NCBI GenBank assembly: GCA_900315075.1
Contig: OMXV01000008.1
Coordinates: 1-64,000, forward strand
DNA from: an uncultured Prevotellaceae bacterium
Lineage (GTDB): Bacteria; Bacteroidota; Bacteroidia; Bacteroidales; Bacteroidaceae
DNA length: 64,000 nt
Reading direction: 5' to 3'
Shown: piece after piece, positions 20,401-28,095 of the stretch
How the letters are laid out: every line of letters begins with the position of its first letter
Position numbering within the stretch: position 1 is the stretch's first letter
The notes under the pieces: model-generated
Told to the model about the DNA's origin: nothing
Seen by the model: the letters and a program-made list of their open reading frames with translations, nothing else
Databases searched by the model: none
Made by a program: the position numbers and the translations under genes

Positions 20401-21042
20401 GCGCCATGTATAGGGGAAGAGCGACACCATATCAACGTAGATGGTACCGCTTTTTTTGAATAGCAAAGCCAACTGTCCCTTGGGGTCTGTAGTCGTTGCC
20501 TTGATGGTGGCTGTCAGTTTGTTCCACTGACCAGGAACTATATTGCCTGTGAGCATAGTCTCGCCAAGAGATGTTGTGCCGTCTTTGGCCACAAGGCGAG
20601 CAATAATCTGGTTTGAAAAAACATTATCTCCCTTTACCCACATCGAGAAGGTGTAGGTTGAATCAGCTACGATGCCCATTCCCCAAAATCCTTCGTTGCG
20701 AATACCTTTTTCAGTCAATTTGGATTTTTTAGACACTGTAACTTTGAGTGCCTGCTTCTGTGCTTCGTTGAGCAGTTGTTTGTCTGTGAGCGACATATCC
20801 ACGCCTCCCATAGACACCCATCCTTGCAATCCTTCGTCAAACGAGCGGTTTTGCACCAATTCGGCATAGAGCCCCCCATCTCCCGCATGGTTGATTTCCT
20901 CGAAGAAGAGTCCATACTGGTAAGGGCTGGTGAGGGGTCCTCTGCTTGTGGCATCGATATTCATCACGACCTGGGCTTTTGCACCGATGACAGAAAAGAA
21001 AAGGGCTGCTGAAAGTAATAGGTTTTTTAGGTTGGCACTCAT
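17443..21042 (-). CDS. GH51 alpha-L-arabinofuranosidase fused to a GH43-like domain
   Basis: About 1199 aa from the ATG at 21042, chosen because it begins a signal peptide (MSANLKNLLLSAALFFSVIG, cleavage after AKA). The frame is open 15 codons further upstream, but that extension is charged. Residues about 25-570 are GH51, with a CBM4-like insert near 65-205, the acid/base Glu in VEIGNENY (about 362) and the nucleophile Glu in YNGEYAAN (about 449). A LamG-like sandwich (about 580-715) splits the GH51 C-terminal part. From about 840 to 1150 comes a five-bladed-propeller GH43-like domain (YLFSHMNRHGEFTSYALS, GGMRDSYVCRMENGQF, DIIDADIVWNE). It should remove arabinose side chains from arabinoxylan or arabinan. 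The GH43 part reads RDS where related enzymes have RDP. It precedes the SusCD operon on the same strand. Confidence 0.9.
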   Translation of the reverse strand: MSANLKNLLLSAALFFSVIGAKAQVVMNIDATSRGPLTSPYQYGLFFEEINHAGDGGLYAELVQNRSFDEGLQGWVSMGGVDMSLTDKQLLNEAQKQALKVTVSKKSKLTEKGIRNEGFWGMGIVADSTYTFSMWVKGDNVFSNQIIARLVAKDGTTSLGETMLTGNIVPGQWNKLTATIKATTTDPKGQLALLFKKSGTIYVDMVSLFPYTWRNRPNGLRPDLAQRLYDTHPTFLRFPGGCYVEGEGTYDNAFQWKKTIGPVEQRPGHLNRNWRYYSTDGLGYDEYLQLCEDLGAAPLFVVNVGLGHGYTFTLDETKALVQDALDALEYANGDATTTWGARRIANGHPEPYHLKFVEIGNENYQSGRGQQSEQYAERYNMFYTAIKEKYPDIITIGNVESWGTDNPSWRNYYPVELVDEHYYRSFSWMRDNYRKYDNYSRDVLVYNGEYAANQRGTFGRYGTISSALGEAIYMLGMERNSDVCRMASFAPIFMHESDPRWDYDMIHFNAASHFVTPSYYVQQMMASNVGHQNLKWTETGNMRTLSKNHQVALATWNTKASFDDVSVTAYTGSNTEKAVSDDFAAADNWKAQNGKWKIDGAAYKQTGDGEFSMTVCNKSFTADKYIYNVRAKKDDGAEGFLVVFDYQDAQNYTWWNIGGWNNTQHAVEMCQGGAKTTVVTASGKIEPNRWYDLRVEVDTDSVRCFIDNNLVHAFPQKQQQKLYQCVQLDEQERTMILKVVNPDDEAQPLTINLKNMRLTGQGTVQRLAAVNGNEENTMSNPERVSPTPLTNLDITPGNTATLQVPPYSLCVYRLPVGDVAAEVVEKPVEYPAYKAEDEGKCAYLFSHMNRHGEFTSYALSKDGKVWDDIMNGAEVMDTKRLSVTGGMRDSYVCRMENGQFMMVATDMTSRLGWTSNHIMNLLISPDLVHWTKNVNIDLESKANLKALGGITAEQMTAAWAPQVIYDRQTGKYVLYYSVGFPDRHRIYYQLIDEQLNILTPPRVYFDPGYDIIDADIVWNEPDQQYVMVYKCEKTRGFDRATATQLVPSPKAKGTTVWTVTQGWHVGDNGNQNIEAITMWRPIGSDKWKLSYQNYGTDYGYKTRDMDIHCLEVGTPAYMTGKVAAQHGSILKLTQQEYDFLCLWGETNDLLSEVRQLHKETGKQVYADIIAKTEKLLSTIGVSNREYEEMIQQLKKIKGS

Positions 21043-21092
21043 AAGATTATATAGTAAAGCAAAACGTCTGTGTTGGAGAAAACGCAAAATGC

Positions 21093-21118
21093 TAAGGTGT
21101 TTACGAAATCACACCTTA
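21093..21118. other. Small inverted repeat upstream of the GH51-GH43 gene
   Basis: TAAGGTGT (21093-21100) and ACACCTTA (21111-21118) form an 8-bp stem with a 10-nt loop, about 50 bp before the GH51-GH43 start. It could be an operator for a dimeric regulator or part of a leader hairpin; nothing in the sequence decides between these. Confidence 0.45.
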
Positions 21119-21132
21119 ATAAAATAAAAAGA

Positions 21133-21173
21133 AGAGAGCGGGAAACACCATTTTTTGGCATATCCTGCTCTCT
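21133..21173 (-). terminator. Hairpin terminator after the three-module secreted protein
   Basis: AGAGAGCGGGA (21133-21143) pairs with TCCTGCTCTCT (21163-21173) with one mismatch. On the minus strand it is followed by TCTTTTTATTTTATT, and on the plus strand by TTTTTT, so it may work in both directions. It lies 34 bp past the stop of the gene ending at 21207. Confidence 0.75.
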
Positions 21174-21206
21174 TTTTTCGATTAATACATCATCTTCGTC
21201 ATATGA

Positions 21207-24200
21207 TTACTTGACGAGGATTTTCTGTATCTTCACTGAGCCGTCGCTCATAGTCTGCTTCACGATATTGACACCCTTCTGCAGGCTCTGGGCACGTGCA
21301 CCGTTGAGTGTGTAGATTTCCACCTTCACGGTGCTTACGGCCTGTGCCTCATCGATACCCTCAGCATCGCCATTTGGCTGGATGGCACTGTTCTCGCCGT
21401 AGTAGTAGAGGCGGAAATTGTCCATAATCAGCCAGTCGCCAGCAACATAAGTTCCTGGTTTCTTCACACCGATGCGAAGTTTGCCATTGTCAACCCTTAC
21501 AAATACGCTGTTCTGGTAGGGCTGGTCGTCAAATTCACACCATGAGAGGAATGAAAGCATCGTGTTAGGCTCATACAGTACGGTGCCGTCATCTGCAGTG
21601 ACAGTGGTCTGTCCGTCGATTCCCGGATCTTCGGCAACAGCGCCAGAAGCAAGAGCCTTGATAGGCACAGAGCTGATGACATCGTTGGTCATACCATAGA
21701 GATATGCACTGCTGGAGTCAGGATTTGCAACGAATGCCTTATAGTCGTCGGCAGAATAGCCGAGGCGGCACATAGCAGAACACTTGATTTCATAAATACC
21801 TGCGGGCAGTCCTTCAACATCCTGATAGATATCCACATCGCTCTTCTGATAGAACTCGATGGCTGGTGTACCTGTATTGGCGGTCTGTGCAAAGGCACCG
21901 AGTGTGCCAGCCCATCCTGTCTGTGAGTCGTTACCATCCTCATCGTTGAAGTTTGGACAACTCATGACAGCTGTGACATTGACAGGATTTGCATCTGATG
22001 CCTCACCCATGAGCAGGATACGCATCTCAGAGATTCTCTTCAGATACTCTGGCACCTGTTCGTTGGTGATGGTCTTGTTGGCAAGACCAGTCTCAACTTC
22101 GTCAAAGAGTGCGCTTGCAGCTTCCATAGTAGCAGGTGCACAGTCGGCTGTCAGCATAGCGGCACCGAGGTTGGCAAGAGCGGAACGCAGTTTCTCATAT
22201 AGAGCGATAGAAGCGTTAGCATTGTCGCGAGCGTCGAAGAGAGCTGCCAATGCATCAAACATAGCCTTACCATCATTACCGGCAAGAGCGGCGTTACCTG
22301 CTGCAATAGCATTGTTCACCTCGTCGATGGTTGTCTGTGGCATATCGGCATCAGCGAAAGCCTGCAATTCAGCGATAGCCTTCTGAAGTTCTGGACGGAT
22401 AGCGTCGGCATTGAATCCTTTATAAACCATGCGGAAGTTGTCCCAGATAGCCCAGTTAGGACCAGTGAGGTCACCCTTCACACCGAGACGGAGTTCTCCA
22501 CCTTCCTTAGCTACGATACCGAATGCTGAGCTAACATACATACCAGCTGAGAATGCCTGTCCGGCACTGACCATGGTGTTGGGATACCAATTGATACTGT
22601 CGGATGGTGCCCATGCGCCTTCGGTATAAACAGTGTTGACAGCCACTGGCTCGTCGAATACACACTTAAACTCTGAGGTGTTGTTGTTGACATAAACCCA
22701 TACTGGGCAAATCTGTCCACCTGTGTTGTAGAGGTCGTAAGCGGTCTGGTCTCTCTGCAGACGGAAGAATCCCTGAAGTGAAATCTCATAGACACCAAGC
22801 GGAGCCTCTTTCACTACCTGGTAGATATCAAAGTTAGCACGGTCGTAAGCCTCAGCACACTTGTTGTTGGCTGGTCCACCGATGACGGGGCCACCTTCCC
22901 AACCCTTTGTGCCTTCCTCGTATCTTGGGTTGACAAGATACATCTCGGTCACGTCGGTATTCTCCTTGATAGCATTCTTGGCAGCATACTCAGCCATCTC
23001 ACGCAGGCGCTGTGCCTCTGCAAGCACCTCCTCGGTGGTCTTGCTGTGATCCTGCTGGAACTTGCGATAGTTCATGCCGTCGAAGCCCTCGTCCATGTAG
23101 TCAACGAAGTCGTCGAAACGCTCATCGTCAAGGTCGAGCTGAGGATTAGCGGCGATGTTGATAGCATAGGCCACAGCCTCATTGTAGGTAGCCCAAGCAG
23201 CCTGGTTGTCATCGACAGCCTTGCTGGCTTCCTCAATATTCTTCACGGCAGTCACCACCTCTTCATATGTAGAAGCGCCCATGGCAGCAGCTACGGCAGC
23301 CTTGTAAGCATCGTTAACGGCGGTGGTGTAGTAAGTAAAGTTGTCCACGTCACGTGGGTTCTTCACGAGATTTTGTACCCAGAGCTGGTAAGCATCAGCC
23401 TTGCTTCCGTAATAGACGAGTTCCCATCCCACGAAGCATGTCCAGTCGGAACCGAGTGACACGGTCTTCTTCAGACCAATGTTGAATTCGGTGTCATTGG
23501 TACCGAAGACGAGCAGGTTGTCATCATAGCGGTTGTTGTTGATGTATATTTCTGCCGACTCACGCATGTTGGGGATATAGACGGTCTTGCCATCTGCAGA
23601 TGTAACAGTCACCTCAGTGCCATTTCCGTAGGAATCCTCCACAGCACCAGCATAGATAGACATCAGCGGTGTGGTGAATGTCTCTCCACTTGCTGTGGCA
23701 TACATCAATGCATTCTTGGCATCCTGACCCTTGAGGAAGTTGTCGTAAGCACCTCCGGAGAAGCCACCGTCACGATAGTAACCCTTGACTTTCAGACCAT
23801 AGACACCTCTTGGCATCGTGGTAAGCTTCTGATACATGTCATAGGTCTTGTTGTAGAACTCAGCGACATTGTACTGCAAGTCAGGAGCTGTTCCACTCCA
23901 ACCATTGCTGTTGCCCTCATATTTGGGGTTGATAATCGAACCGGTCATATCCATTGGATTTGCCACCGATGCATTATCCTGTGCTGCTGCGAGCACAGCC
24001 TCTTTCACTGCCTGGATAGCAGCCTCGAGTTCCTCCAAAGTAGAACTCTCATTCTCATAGACAGCCTTTGGTCCACTGACATCCACACCCTGTGCCTCAG
24101 CGGCATCGATAGCGTCTTTCAGTTCCTGTGCCTTGAGATAGATTTCCAACATTGGCAAATAGGCTTCGTAATCAGCCTCATTGACCAGAGCCCAGTCAAT

Positions 24201-24746
24201 GTAGTGTCCCTCACCCTCTGAGAGGAATGGCGACAGTGCGGTGTTGGTGGCCGACTCTGTCACATCGAGACCTACATAGAGATTGGGATACGAAGTCCAG
24301 TTGAGTGTAGGGTTGATGATGGGGTCATCAGCCACATGCAGGCGGAAGGTTGAGCCATGCTCTTCCACAGCCCATCCATAGTTGGCCTGACCGTTGCGGT
24401 CCACGTACATCTGTGTCTCACTGTCGAAGAACACCTGCATCCAAGCATTTTTCCCAACAGAGAAATCATTGAAAAGGTAGGCCTCGCCACCCTCATACAG
24501 GGTGAAAGCCACTTTCAGACCTTTTCCATCCACGCTGGCCTGTGTTCCCCAAGCGTTTCCTTCCATGAAAAACATCTTGGCCTGTGTGTTGTAGAGATAA
24601 TAGTAGGTCTCAGTGTCGGGACTGGCAGCAAATCCCTGCAAATTGGCAGGAACCGGCCTTTGACGGACACCATTGACCAACTCAGCGCTGGCACTGCTGC
24701 CAATCAGCAACAATGCTCCCAAAACGAGTAGTTTTGAAAATTTCAT
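21207..24746 (-). CDS. Large secreted protein with three repeated beta-sandwich modules
   Basis: 1179 aa with a signal peptide (LLIGSSASA). After an N-terminal domain rich in aromatic residues (about 45-190, ETYYYLYNTQAKMFF), three related modules occur at about 263-447, 596-777 and 919-1118. Each has an early N.(K/R)YE..GW-like start, a central D.YQ....P.GVY.....G..R strand pair, a PN.M segment, and a closing W...DNFR.VYYG. Helical spacers (FIVAR-like, Ala/Glu rich) separate them. The tail (VEIYTLNGAR, GVNIVKQTMSDGSVKIQK) resembles a T9SS-type C-terminal signal. No catalytic domain is recognised; glycan binding is the likeliest role by fold resemblance. The same module recurs in the proteins at 28096 and 33492. 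A terminator follows it. Confidence 0.75.
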   Translation of the reverse strand: MKFSKLLVLGALLLIGSSASAELVNGVRQRPVPANLQGFAASPDTETYYYLYNTQAKMFFMEGNAWGTQASVDGKGLKVAFTLYEGGEAYLFNDFSVGKNAWMQVFFDSETQMYVDRNGQANYGWAVEEHGSTFRLHVADDPIINPTLNWTSYPNLYVGLDVTESATNTALSPFLSEGEGHYIDWALVNEADYEAYLPMLEIYLKAQELKDAIDAAEAQGVDVSGPKAVYENESSTLEELEAAIQAVKEAVLAAAQDNASVANPMDMTGSIINPKYEGNSNGWSGTAPDLQYNVAEFYNKTYDMYQKLTTMPRGVYGLKVKGYYRDGGFSGGAYDNFLKGQDAKNALMYATASGETFTTPLMSIYAGAVEDSYGNGTEVTVTSADGKTVYIPNMRESAEIYINNNRYDDNLLVFGTNDTEFNIGLKKTVSLGSDWTCFVGWELVYYGSKADAYQLWVQNLVKNPRDVDNFTYYTTAVNDAYKAAVAAAMGASTYEEVVTAVKNIEEASKAVDDNQAAWATYNEAVAYAINIAANPQLDLDDERFDDFVDYMDEGFDGMNYRKFQQDHSKTTEEVLAEAQRLREMAEYAAKNAIKENTDVTEMYLVNPRYEEGTKGWEGGPVIGGPANNKCAEAYDRANFDIYQVVKEAPLGVYEISLQGFFRLQRDQTAYDLYNTGGQICPVWVYVNNNTSEFKCVFDEPVAVNTVYTEGAWAPSDSINWYPNTMVSAGQAFSAGMYVSSAFGIVAKEGGELRLGVKGDLTGPNWAIWDNFRMVYKGFNADAIRPELQKAIAELQAFADADMPQTTIDEVNNAIAAGNAALAGNDGKAMFDALAALFDARDNANASIALYEKLRSALANLGAAMLTADCAPATMEAASALFDEVETGLANKTITNEQVPEYLKRISEMRILLMGEASDANPVNVTAVMSCPNFNDEDGNDSQTGWAGTLGAFAQTANTGTPAIEFYQKSDVDIYQDVEGLPAGIYEIKCSAMCRLGYSADDYKAFVANPDSSSAYLYGMTNDVISSVPIKALASGAVAEDPGIDGQTTVTADDGTVLYEPNTMLSFLSWCEFDDQPYQNSVFVRVDNGKLRIGVKKPGTYVAGDWLIMDNFRLYYYGENSAIQPNGDAEGIDEAQAVSTVKVEIYTLNGARAQSLQKGVNIVKQTMSDGSVKIQKILVK

Positions 24747-24826
24747 AGGCTTTGAATTTGGTAAAAAAAAGTTATTAGTAAAGAAATAAAAAATGTATCA
24801 GTTGGTTAGTTTCTTGGTTTTGCGGA

Positions 24827-24834
24827 CAAAAATA
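24827..24834 (-). promoter_or_regulatory. -7 box (TATTTTTG) for the gene starting at 24746
   Basis: CAAAAATA on the plus strand reads TATTTTTG on the minus strand, matching the Bacteroidota -7 consensus TAnnTTTG. It lies about 80 bp upstream of the start codon. No perfect TTTG element was found at the expected distance, so this is a half-supported promoter. Confidence 0.5.
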
Positions 24835-25111
24835 GAAAAAAAATCTTAAATAACATATAATTTTTCCCTATTTTTTTTATTAGCATAGCATTTTAAGTGT
24901 ATTTTTTACAATTTTCGAACACAAATGCCGAAAAATCGACCTATTTTTCAGAAAAAAGAGTTTTTCTGAGGTTTTAAGTGAAGAGGAAGAAATGATGCCA
25001 AGTTTTGAATAATTATATGTCATGTTCGCAGATTGGCAAGATGATATATATGTGGATATTATAAATTAGGAACAACGGAGAACTCCATTCACGATTTATT
25101 TGTGAATAATC

Positions 25112-25143
25112 TTTGTTACAATGAAGGAAAATGTTTATTTTTG
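25112..25143 (+). promoter_or_regulatory. Bacteroidota promoter for the GH30/39-like gene
   Basis: TTTG at 25112-25115, a 20-bp spacer, and TATTTTTG at 25136-25143 match the TTTG-N19-21-TAnnTTTG consensus of the Bacteroidota primary sigma factor. Transcription should start near 25150, giving a leader of about 45 nt before the ATG at 25195. Confidence 0.75.
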
Positions 25144-25194
25144 CAGCTGATATGAAAAATAAGTGTAACTCCTAACTTATAACTCCAACCACCT

Positions 25195-27921
25195 ATGACA
25201 CGAACCTATCACATTCTACTAACCGCCATCATAGCACTCGTGTTCTCATTGAATATGAATGGACAAGACATCTCCCGCCCACCCCATGCTTCTCAATACG
25301 CAAAGGTTGTGGACCGCGGTGTCGCCATTCCCTACAGCTACGGAGGCGAAGGCATCCGCTATACTGCTCTTTTCGGCATGGATACAGCCTGGGATAGCGA
25401 AAGCAACGTGCGCCGAGGCACCGCTTTCATCGGCAAGGAACACATGGGTACCGGACGCATCTCCTTCCAGCCCGACTATTTCGTAGATGCCAATGGCGAA
25501 CTCACCGAAAGTCAGAAATCTGCTCTCAGAAGTCGTATCAGCCATATTAAGCTCTCAGGGGTGACCAATGTGCTGATGAACTGCGACCACGAAGCCATGA
25601 CGAGAACCAACTACCAATACAAGGGGAAGCCCGAGGAATGGTATAAGGTCATCAAGGCCAGCGTGCGTTATGCCCAAAGTCTTGGCATCAATGTAGTGGC
25701 CGTGGCACCTTTCAATGAACCCGACTACACAGGATGGAACGAAGGCAGCAAGGCCGACTTCCGCGCCATCTGCGAACTGCTGAGTCAGGATGCCGACTTC
25801 AACAATATCCGCATCAGTGCCGGCAACACCCTTAACTGCGACCGTGCCAGCGAATGGTACAACTACATGAAGCCTTACGTACAGGAAGGCTGTACCCACC
25901 AGTTGGCAGGAAGTTTCGACAACTACGCCAATTTCTTCACGGAGGTATATAACGATGGCAACTATGGCACCGGCGATGAACTTCATAATGTTATGGAAGC
26001 CATCGTAGGCTTAGAATATGGTATGCAGTCGGGTATCTGGTGGGGTTTTGATGCCCTTGCCCGTGGTAATTTCTGCAAGGCTAACAGCGGTGCAGGAGCA
26101 CGTTTAGGTTATGGTGAGAACCGCCCTGCGTGGTCAGCGGGCGGCGTCTATCGTCTTCCTGATGGCCATGTGAATGCTATCCTCGGCACCAGCGAGCGGC
26201 AAGCCACCAATTCCACCTATCAGTTGCTGAGCACTGATGGCAGCGTCTATTACGATGGTTGGGGACCGATGAGTGCCTTCTCCATTGAGATGCCCGGCGG
26301 AACAGGTTACCAGAAAGGACAGACAAGTGCCGAGCGATGCATACAGATTATCCGCGGGTCCGACGTGCCTCCCGTGGCACCTCTCGAAGGCGGTACATTT
26401 GTCATCATGAACAAAAATTCCAAAAAGGTCCTCGGAGTGCAAGGTAATACTCTCTCCGCCGGCCGCAACATTGTGCAGCAGACATACGACCCCACTAACC
26501 CCGCCAATCACCATCATTGGTATGTCGAGCCTGTGAGCAACCGTGTGGGCGGCGACTTCAGTTATGCTTACATACGCAGTGCCAACAACAACAGTCTGCT
26601 TCTCGACGTAAAAGATTGGTCTTTGGGTTCCGGTGGACAAATCATCCTATGGAATGGCGATGGCAGCACCATTGAACAATGGTATTTCGAATATGCCGGC
26701 GATGGCGACTTCTTCATCCGCTCACGCCACAGTTCCCACTGCTTAGAAGTGCGGAGCAACAGCACTGCCAACGGAGGCATGGTACAACAAGGAGCCTTCA
26801 CTGGGGCCGACAACCAGCGGTGGCGACTATTACCCATTGGCACAGCATGCGAGACTGATGCACCTGCAGCGCCAAAAGGCCTTTCCGCCACAGCAAACAA
26901 CCATTCGGTACTTCTCACATGGGATGCTAACAGCGAGGAAGACCTCGCAGGATATTACATCCTCCGTGGAGAGAAGGTTTCCGCCGATAGTATCTCGTGG
27001 AATGTTATCGGGCGCGACGTGACCACTACCACCTTCCTCGACAACACTTGTAGCACTGATATCGACTATCTTTATCAGTTGCAGGCCGTAGATAAATCTG
27101 GTAACCGCTCCATAGCATCAGATGCCTTTGCCGTCAATATCACACCCTCCAACGGCCTTATAGCCAGATATACTTTCGAGGATATACTCCTCGACGAAAC
27201 GCCCAACGAGATGGATGCCTTATGCAACGGCAATCCCACCTATCAAGCCAACCAGAAACATGAGGGAGCCAAATCACTTTATCTGAGTGGCACCACCTAT
27301 CTGCAATTGCCCCCGAAAGTGGCCGACCACCGGTCGCTGACCGTATGCACATGGGTATATTGGCAGGGTGGCACTGCCTGGCAGCGTCTCTTTGACTTTG
27401 GCAACGGCACAGACCAGTATTTCTTCCTCACACCAAGCAACGGCACTCTGATGCGCTTAGCTATCAAGAATGGAGGCGAAGAGCAGACACTCTCCACCGA
27501 CCGTCTCGCCACTTATAAATGGAAGCATATCGCTGTGACCATGGGTGAAGATGGTGTAACCCTCTATATTGATGGAGAAGCAGCAGCGCATAGCGATGCC
27601 ATCGACATCCGACCCACCGACTTCCATCCTGTGCTGAACCTTGTTGGATGCAGCCAGTTTGCTGCCGACCCCATCTTCAAAGGTTGTATCGACGATTTCC
27701 GCATTTACGACTATGCCCTCAGCGCTGATGAAATTGCTGCCATCGTAACGGGAACAGAGGGTGTCAAAGAGAACATCCAACAACCCCATATCCTCAAGAC
27801 CGAATACTACAGTCCCAACGGAATCCGCTTCACCACCCCACAGCACGGCATCAACATCGTGAAAGAATACTATGAGGACGGTAATGTGAGGAGCAGAATA
27901 GAGGTAAGAGGGGGCTTTTAG
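25195..27921 (+). CDS. Secreted GH30/GH39-like glycosidase with lectin, FN3 and LamG domains
   Basis: 908 aa with an N-terminal signal peptide (ending MNGQ). Residues about 35-390 form a clan-A-type TIM barrel: acid/base candidate Glu175 in APFNEPDY and nucleophile candidate Glu268 in HNVMEAIVG, then IWWGFDAL. A ricin-type lectin domain follows (about 398-535, FVIMNKNSKKVLGVQGN, NQRWRLLP), then an FN3 domain (about 545-650) and a LamG/concanavalin-like domain (about 660-825, GLIARYTFED, WKHIAVTMGEDGVTLYIDG). The tail shares NG.R...GINIVK with the protein encoded divergently at 24746. Substrate specificity is open; xylan- or galactan-type substrates are known for GH30, beta-xylosides for GH39. 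The exact GH family is uncertain, the glycosidase call less so. Confidence 0.8.
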   Translation: MTRTYHILLTAIIALVFSLNMNGQDISRPPHASQYAKVVDRGVAIPYSYGGEGIRYTALFGMDTAWDSESNVRRGTAFIGKEHMGTGRISFQPDYFVDANGELTESQKSALRSRISHIKLSGVTNVLMNCDHEAMTRTNYQYKGKPEEWYKVIKASVRYAQSLGINVVAVAPFNEPDYTGWNEGSKADFRAICELLSQDADFNNIRISAGNTLNCDRASEWYNYMKPYVQEGCTHQLAGSFDNYANFFTEVYNDGNYGTGDELHNVMEAIVGLEYGMQSGIWWGFDALARGNFCKANSGAGARLGYGENRPAWSAGGVYRLPDGHVNAILGTSERQATNSTYQLLSTDGSVYYDGWGPMSAFSIEMPGGTGYQKGQTSAERCIQIIRGSDVPPVAPLEGGTFVIMNKNSKKVLGVQGNTLSAGRNIVQQTYDPTNPANHHHWYVEPVSNRVGGDFSYAYIRSANNNSLLLDVKDWSLGSGGQIILWNGDGSTIEQWYFEYAGDGDFFIRSRHSSHCLEVRSNSTANGGMVQQGAFTGADNQRWRLLPIGTACETDAPAAPKGLSATANNHSVLLTWDANSEEDLAGYYILRGEKVSADSISWNVIGRDVTTTTFLDNTCSTDIDYLYQLQAVDKSGNRSIASDAFAVNITPSNGLIARYTFEDILLDETPNEMDALCNGNPTYQANQKHEGAKSLYLSGTTYLQLPPKVADHRSLTVCTWVYWQGGTAWQRLFDFGNGTDQYFFLTPSNGTLMRLAIKNGGEEQTLSTDRLATYKWKHIAVTMGEDGVTLYIDGEAAAHSDAIDIRPTDFHPVLNLVGCSQFAADPIFKGCIDDFRIYDYALSADEIAAIVTGTEGVKENIQQPHILKTEYYSPNGIRFTTPQHGINIVKEYYEDGNVRSRIEVRGGF

Positions 27922-27976
27922 TTAGGTGTTAGAAGCGTGTCGACATAACGACATAACGATAATCTTCAATTTTCAA

Positions 27977-28067
27977 TTTTCAAATATCGTGCAAACCGAG
28001 TGAAATGAAACTTGTTTCAATTTCCGAGGTGCAGCCGATATTCATCAGACATCGTCTGATAATCTTC
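27977..28067. repeat. REP-like palindromic element, long form
   Basis: TTTTCAAATATCGTGCAAAC (27977-27996), a 43-bp segment (27997-28039) with its own hairpin TGAAAC (28006-28011)/GTTTCA (28014-28019) followed by CCGAGGTGCAGCC, then the palindrome ATCAGAC (28044-28050)/GTCTGAT (28054-28060) and AATCTTC. The outer parts match 17347-17397. It is flanked by TTTTCAAT words on both sides. It lies in the 174-bp gap between two large secreted-protein genes. Confidence 0.78.
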
Positions 28068-28095
28068 AATTTTCAATTTTCAATCTTCAATATAT

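Larger units (their letters stand above)
24747..25194. other. Divergent intergenic region with two promoters
   Basis: 448 bp, very AT-rich, between divergent genes that both encode large secreted proteins. It holds a minus-strand -7 box at 24827-24834 and a full plus-strand promoter at 25112-25143. No gene, hairpin or repeat array was seen in the middle 250 bp. Confidence 0.6.

Noticed and set aside
21043-21087. Longer N-terminus for the GH51-GH43 protein
   Set aside because: The 15 extra codons are charged and come before a normal signal peptide that begins at the Met coded at 21042.
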